In this document: positions 5,919 to 7,119 of the stretch, in pieces
How positions within the stretch are numbered: position 1 is the first letter of the stretch
Layout: each line of letters begins with the position of its first letter
Origin: Streptosporangiaceae bacterium
GTDB taxonomy: Bacteria > Actinomycetota > Actinomycetes > Streptosporangiales > Streptosporangiaceae
Assembly (NCBI GenBank): GCA_030039095.1
Contig: JASHQP010000550.1
Coordinates: forward strand, 1 to 7,119
DNA: 7,119 nt
Direction of reading: 5' to 3'
Notes under the pieces: model-generated
Databases searched by the model: none
The model's input: only the letters and a program-made list of their open reading frames with translations
Told to the model about the DNA's origin: nothing
Program-made: the position numbers and the translations under genes

Positions 5919-7119
5919 ATGACGTTGCGCCTGCACGACACCGCCGCCCGCGCGGTACGCGAGTTCACCCCCGTCTCTCCGGGGAAGGCCTCGCTGTACC
6001 TGTGTGGCGTCACCGTGCAGGCCCCTCCGCACATCGGCCACATCCGGTCCGGCGTGACCTTCGACATCCTGGTGCGCTGGCTGGCCGCGAGCGGCTACGA
6101 CGTCACGCTCTGCCGGAACGTCACCGACATCGACGACAAGATCCTGCGGACCGCCGCCACCGACGGCGTCGAATGGTGGGCGGTGGCCGAGCGCAACCAG
6201 CGCGCGCTCACCCGCGCGTACAACGCGCTGGGCTGCCGGCCGCCGGACGCCGAGCCCCGGGCGACCGGGCACGTGCCCGAGATGATCGTGCTCATGCGCC
6301 GGCTGATCGAGTCTGGTCACGCCTACGCCGCCGGCGGGGACGTGTACTTCGACGTGCTCTCCTACCCGGACTACGGTGCGCTGTCCGGGCAGCGGCTGGA
6401 GCACATGCGCGCCGCCGAGGACGTGGACGAGAGCCACAAGCGCGACCCCCGGGACTTCGCGCTGTGGAAGGGCGCCAAGCCCGGGGAGCCGTCCTGGGAG
6501 ACGCCGTGGGGGCCCGGGCGCCCCGGCTGGCACCTGGAATGCTCCGCGATGTCGACCAAGTACCTCGGCGCGACGTTCGACATCCACGGCGGCGGCCTGG
6601 ACCTGGTGTTCCCGCACCACGAGAACGAGCTCGCGCAGTCCCGGGCGGCCGGAGACGGCTTCGCCCGCTACTGGGTGCACAACGGCCTCCTCAATCTGGC
6701 CGGCGAGAAGATGAGCAAGTCGCTCGGGAACTCGCTGCTGGTCGACGTGATGATCACCGAGGTCCGCCCGGCCGAGCTGCAGTACTACCTCGGCCAGTCG
6801 CACTACCGGTCGGAGATGGAGTACTCGCCGGACGCGCTGGCCGAGGCTGCCGCCGCGTACCGGCGGATCGAGGGCTTCGTCACCAGGGCGGCTGAAGTCG
6901 GCCCGGGCGGTGCCACCGCCGCCGAGGCCAGCGCGACCGGGCTGCCCGCCGGGTTCGGTGCCGCCCTCGACGACGACCTCGCCGTGCCACAGGCCCTCGC
7001 CGTGGTCCACGAGGCGGTGACCGACGGCAACACCGCGCTCGCTGCCGGGGACGTGGCCGGAGCGGCCAAGCAGGCCGCGGCGGTCCGCGGGATGATGTCC
7101 GTGCTCGGGATCGACCCGC
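5919..7119 (+). CDS. cysS: Cysteinyl-tRNA synthetase (3' end outside window)
   Basis: Class I aminoacyl-tRNA synthetase that charges tRNA-Cys with cysteine using ATP; cytosolic and essential. 400 codons are present; actinobacterial CysS is usually about 465 residues, so roughly 65 are missing at the right edge. The HIGH motif is at 38-41 (PHIGH) and KMSKS at 264-268. The zinc site that selects cysteine is complete: Cys29, Cys208 (HLECSAM), His233 and Glu237 (FPHHENE), matching Cys28, Cys209, His234 and Glu238 of the E. coli enzyme. After about residue 300 comes the helical anticodon-binding (DALR-type) region. ATG 5919 is fixed by an in-frame TAG 12 bases upstream. MshC, the mycothiol paralogue, was considered, but the [11 protein letters not shown] context and the MTLRLHDT beginning fit CysS. 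Codon use is uniformly GC-rich, as expected for a native core gene. Confidence 0.95.
   Translation, partial: MTLRLHDTAARAVREFTPVSPGKASLYLCGVTVQAPPHIGHIRSGVTFDILVRWLAASGYDVTLCRNVTDIDDKILRTAATDGVEWWAVAERNQRALTRAYNALGCRPPDAEPRATGHVPEMIVLMRRLIESGHAYAAGGDVYFDVLSYPDYGALSGQRLEHMRAAEDVDESHKRDPRDFALWKGAKPGEPSWETPWGPGRPGWHLECSAMSTKYLGATFDIHGGGLDLVFPHHENELAQSRAAGDGFARYWVHNGLLNLAGEKMSKSLGNSLLVDVMITEVRPAELQYYLGQSHYRSEMEYSPDALAEAAAAYRRIEGFVTRAAEVGPGGATAAEASATGLPAGFGAALDDDLAVPQALAVVHEAVTDGNTALAAGDVAGAAKQAAAVRGMMSVLGIDP

Noticed and set aside
5817..7010. Upstream extension of the EthD-family frame to about 500 residues
   Set aside because: The added part is antisense to cysS and Arg/Gly/Val-rich without motifs. 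The family starts at MTVKL.
5919..7119. Identification as mshC (mycothiol ligase)
   Set aside because: The N-terminus, PHIGH context and full Cys/Cys/His/Glu zinc site match cysteinyl-tRNA synthetase, and the sequence continues into the tRNA-binding region.

Overview
The window is very GC-rich with strong G/C preference at third codon positions, GTG starts and an actinobacterial-type cysteinyl-tRNA synthetase. It looks like the chromosome of a member of the Actinomycetota, probably a filamentous genus. I cannot name the genus from sequence alone.

Layout: (1) 1-1208, minus strand: the 5' 402 codons of a DUF2637-type four-helix membrane protein with a long Pro/Ala/Lys-rich tail built partly from tandem repeats; it runs off the left edge. 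(2) 1209-1402: a 194-base divergent spacer. (3) 1403-2590, plus: a short-form homogentisate 1,2-dioxygenase (hmgA-like) with all iron ligands. (4) 2692-5454, plus: a 920-residue signalling protein with an N-terminal class III adenylate cyclase domain, a STAND/NB-ARC-like ATPase and a TPR-like C-terminal half, but no DNA-binding domain. (5) 5455-5507: a spacer between convergent genes, made of three perfect 10-base repeats and a GC hairpin. (6) 5508-5816, minus: a 102-residue EthD-family protein. (7) 5817-5918: a divergent promoter region. (8) 5919-7119, plus: cysS, complete at its start and cut by the right edge after 400 codons.

The genes do not form one operon or pathway. Each has its own start region and orientation changes three times, so this reads as a mixed metabolic, signalling and housekeeping neighbourhood. 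The two plus-strand genes after hmgA share one start design: a TANNNT -10-like hexamer ending six bases before the start codon, whose TAG is also an in-frame stop. This suggests leaderless transcripts.

The strongest unexplained signal is a sharp change of codon use inside hmgA near base 1911. By hand count about 25% of codons end in A/T before it and about 2% after it, which suggests a mosaic gene. Other points are a His in place of the usual catalytic Asn in the cyclase domain, a stem-loop at hmgA codons 10-19, and the repeat/hairpin between the convergent genes. I found no clear undescribed multi-gene system, and no tRNA, rRNA, CRISPR array or transposase.
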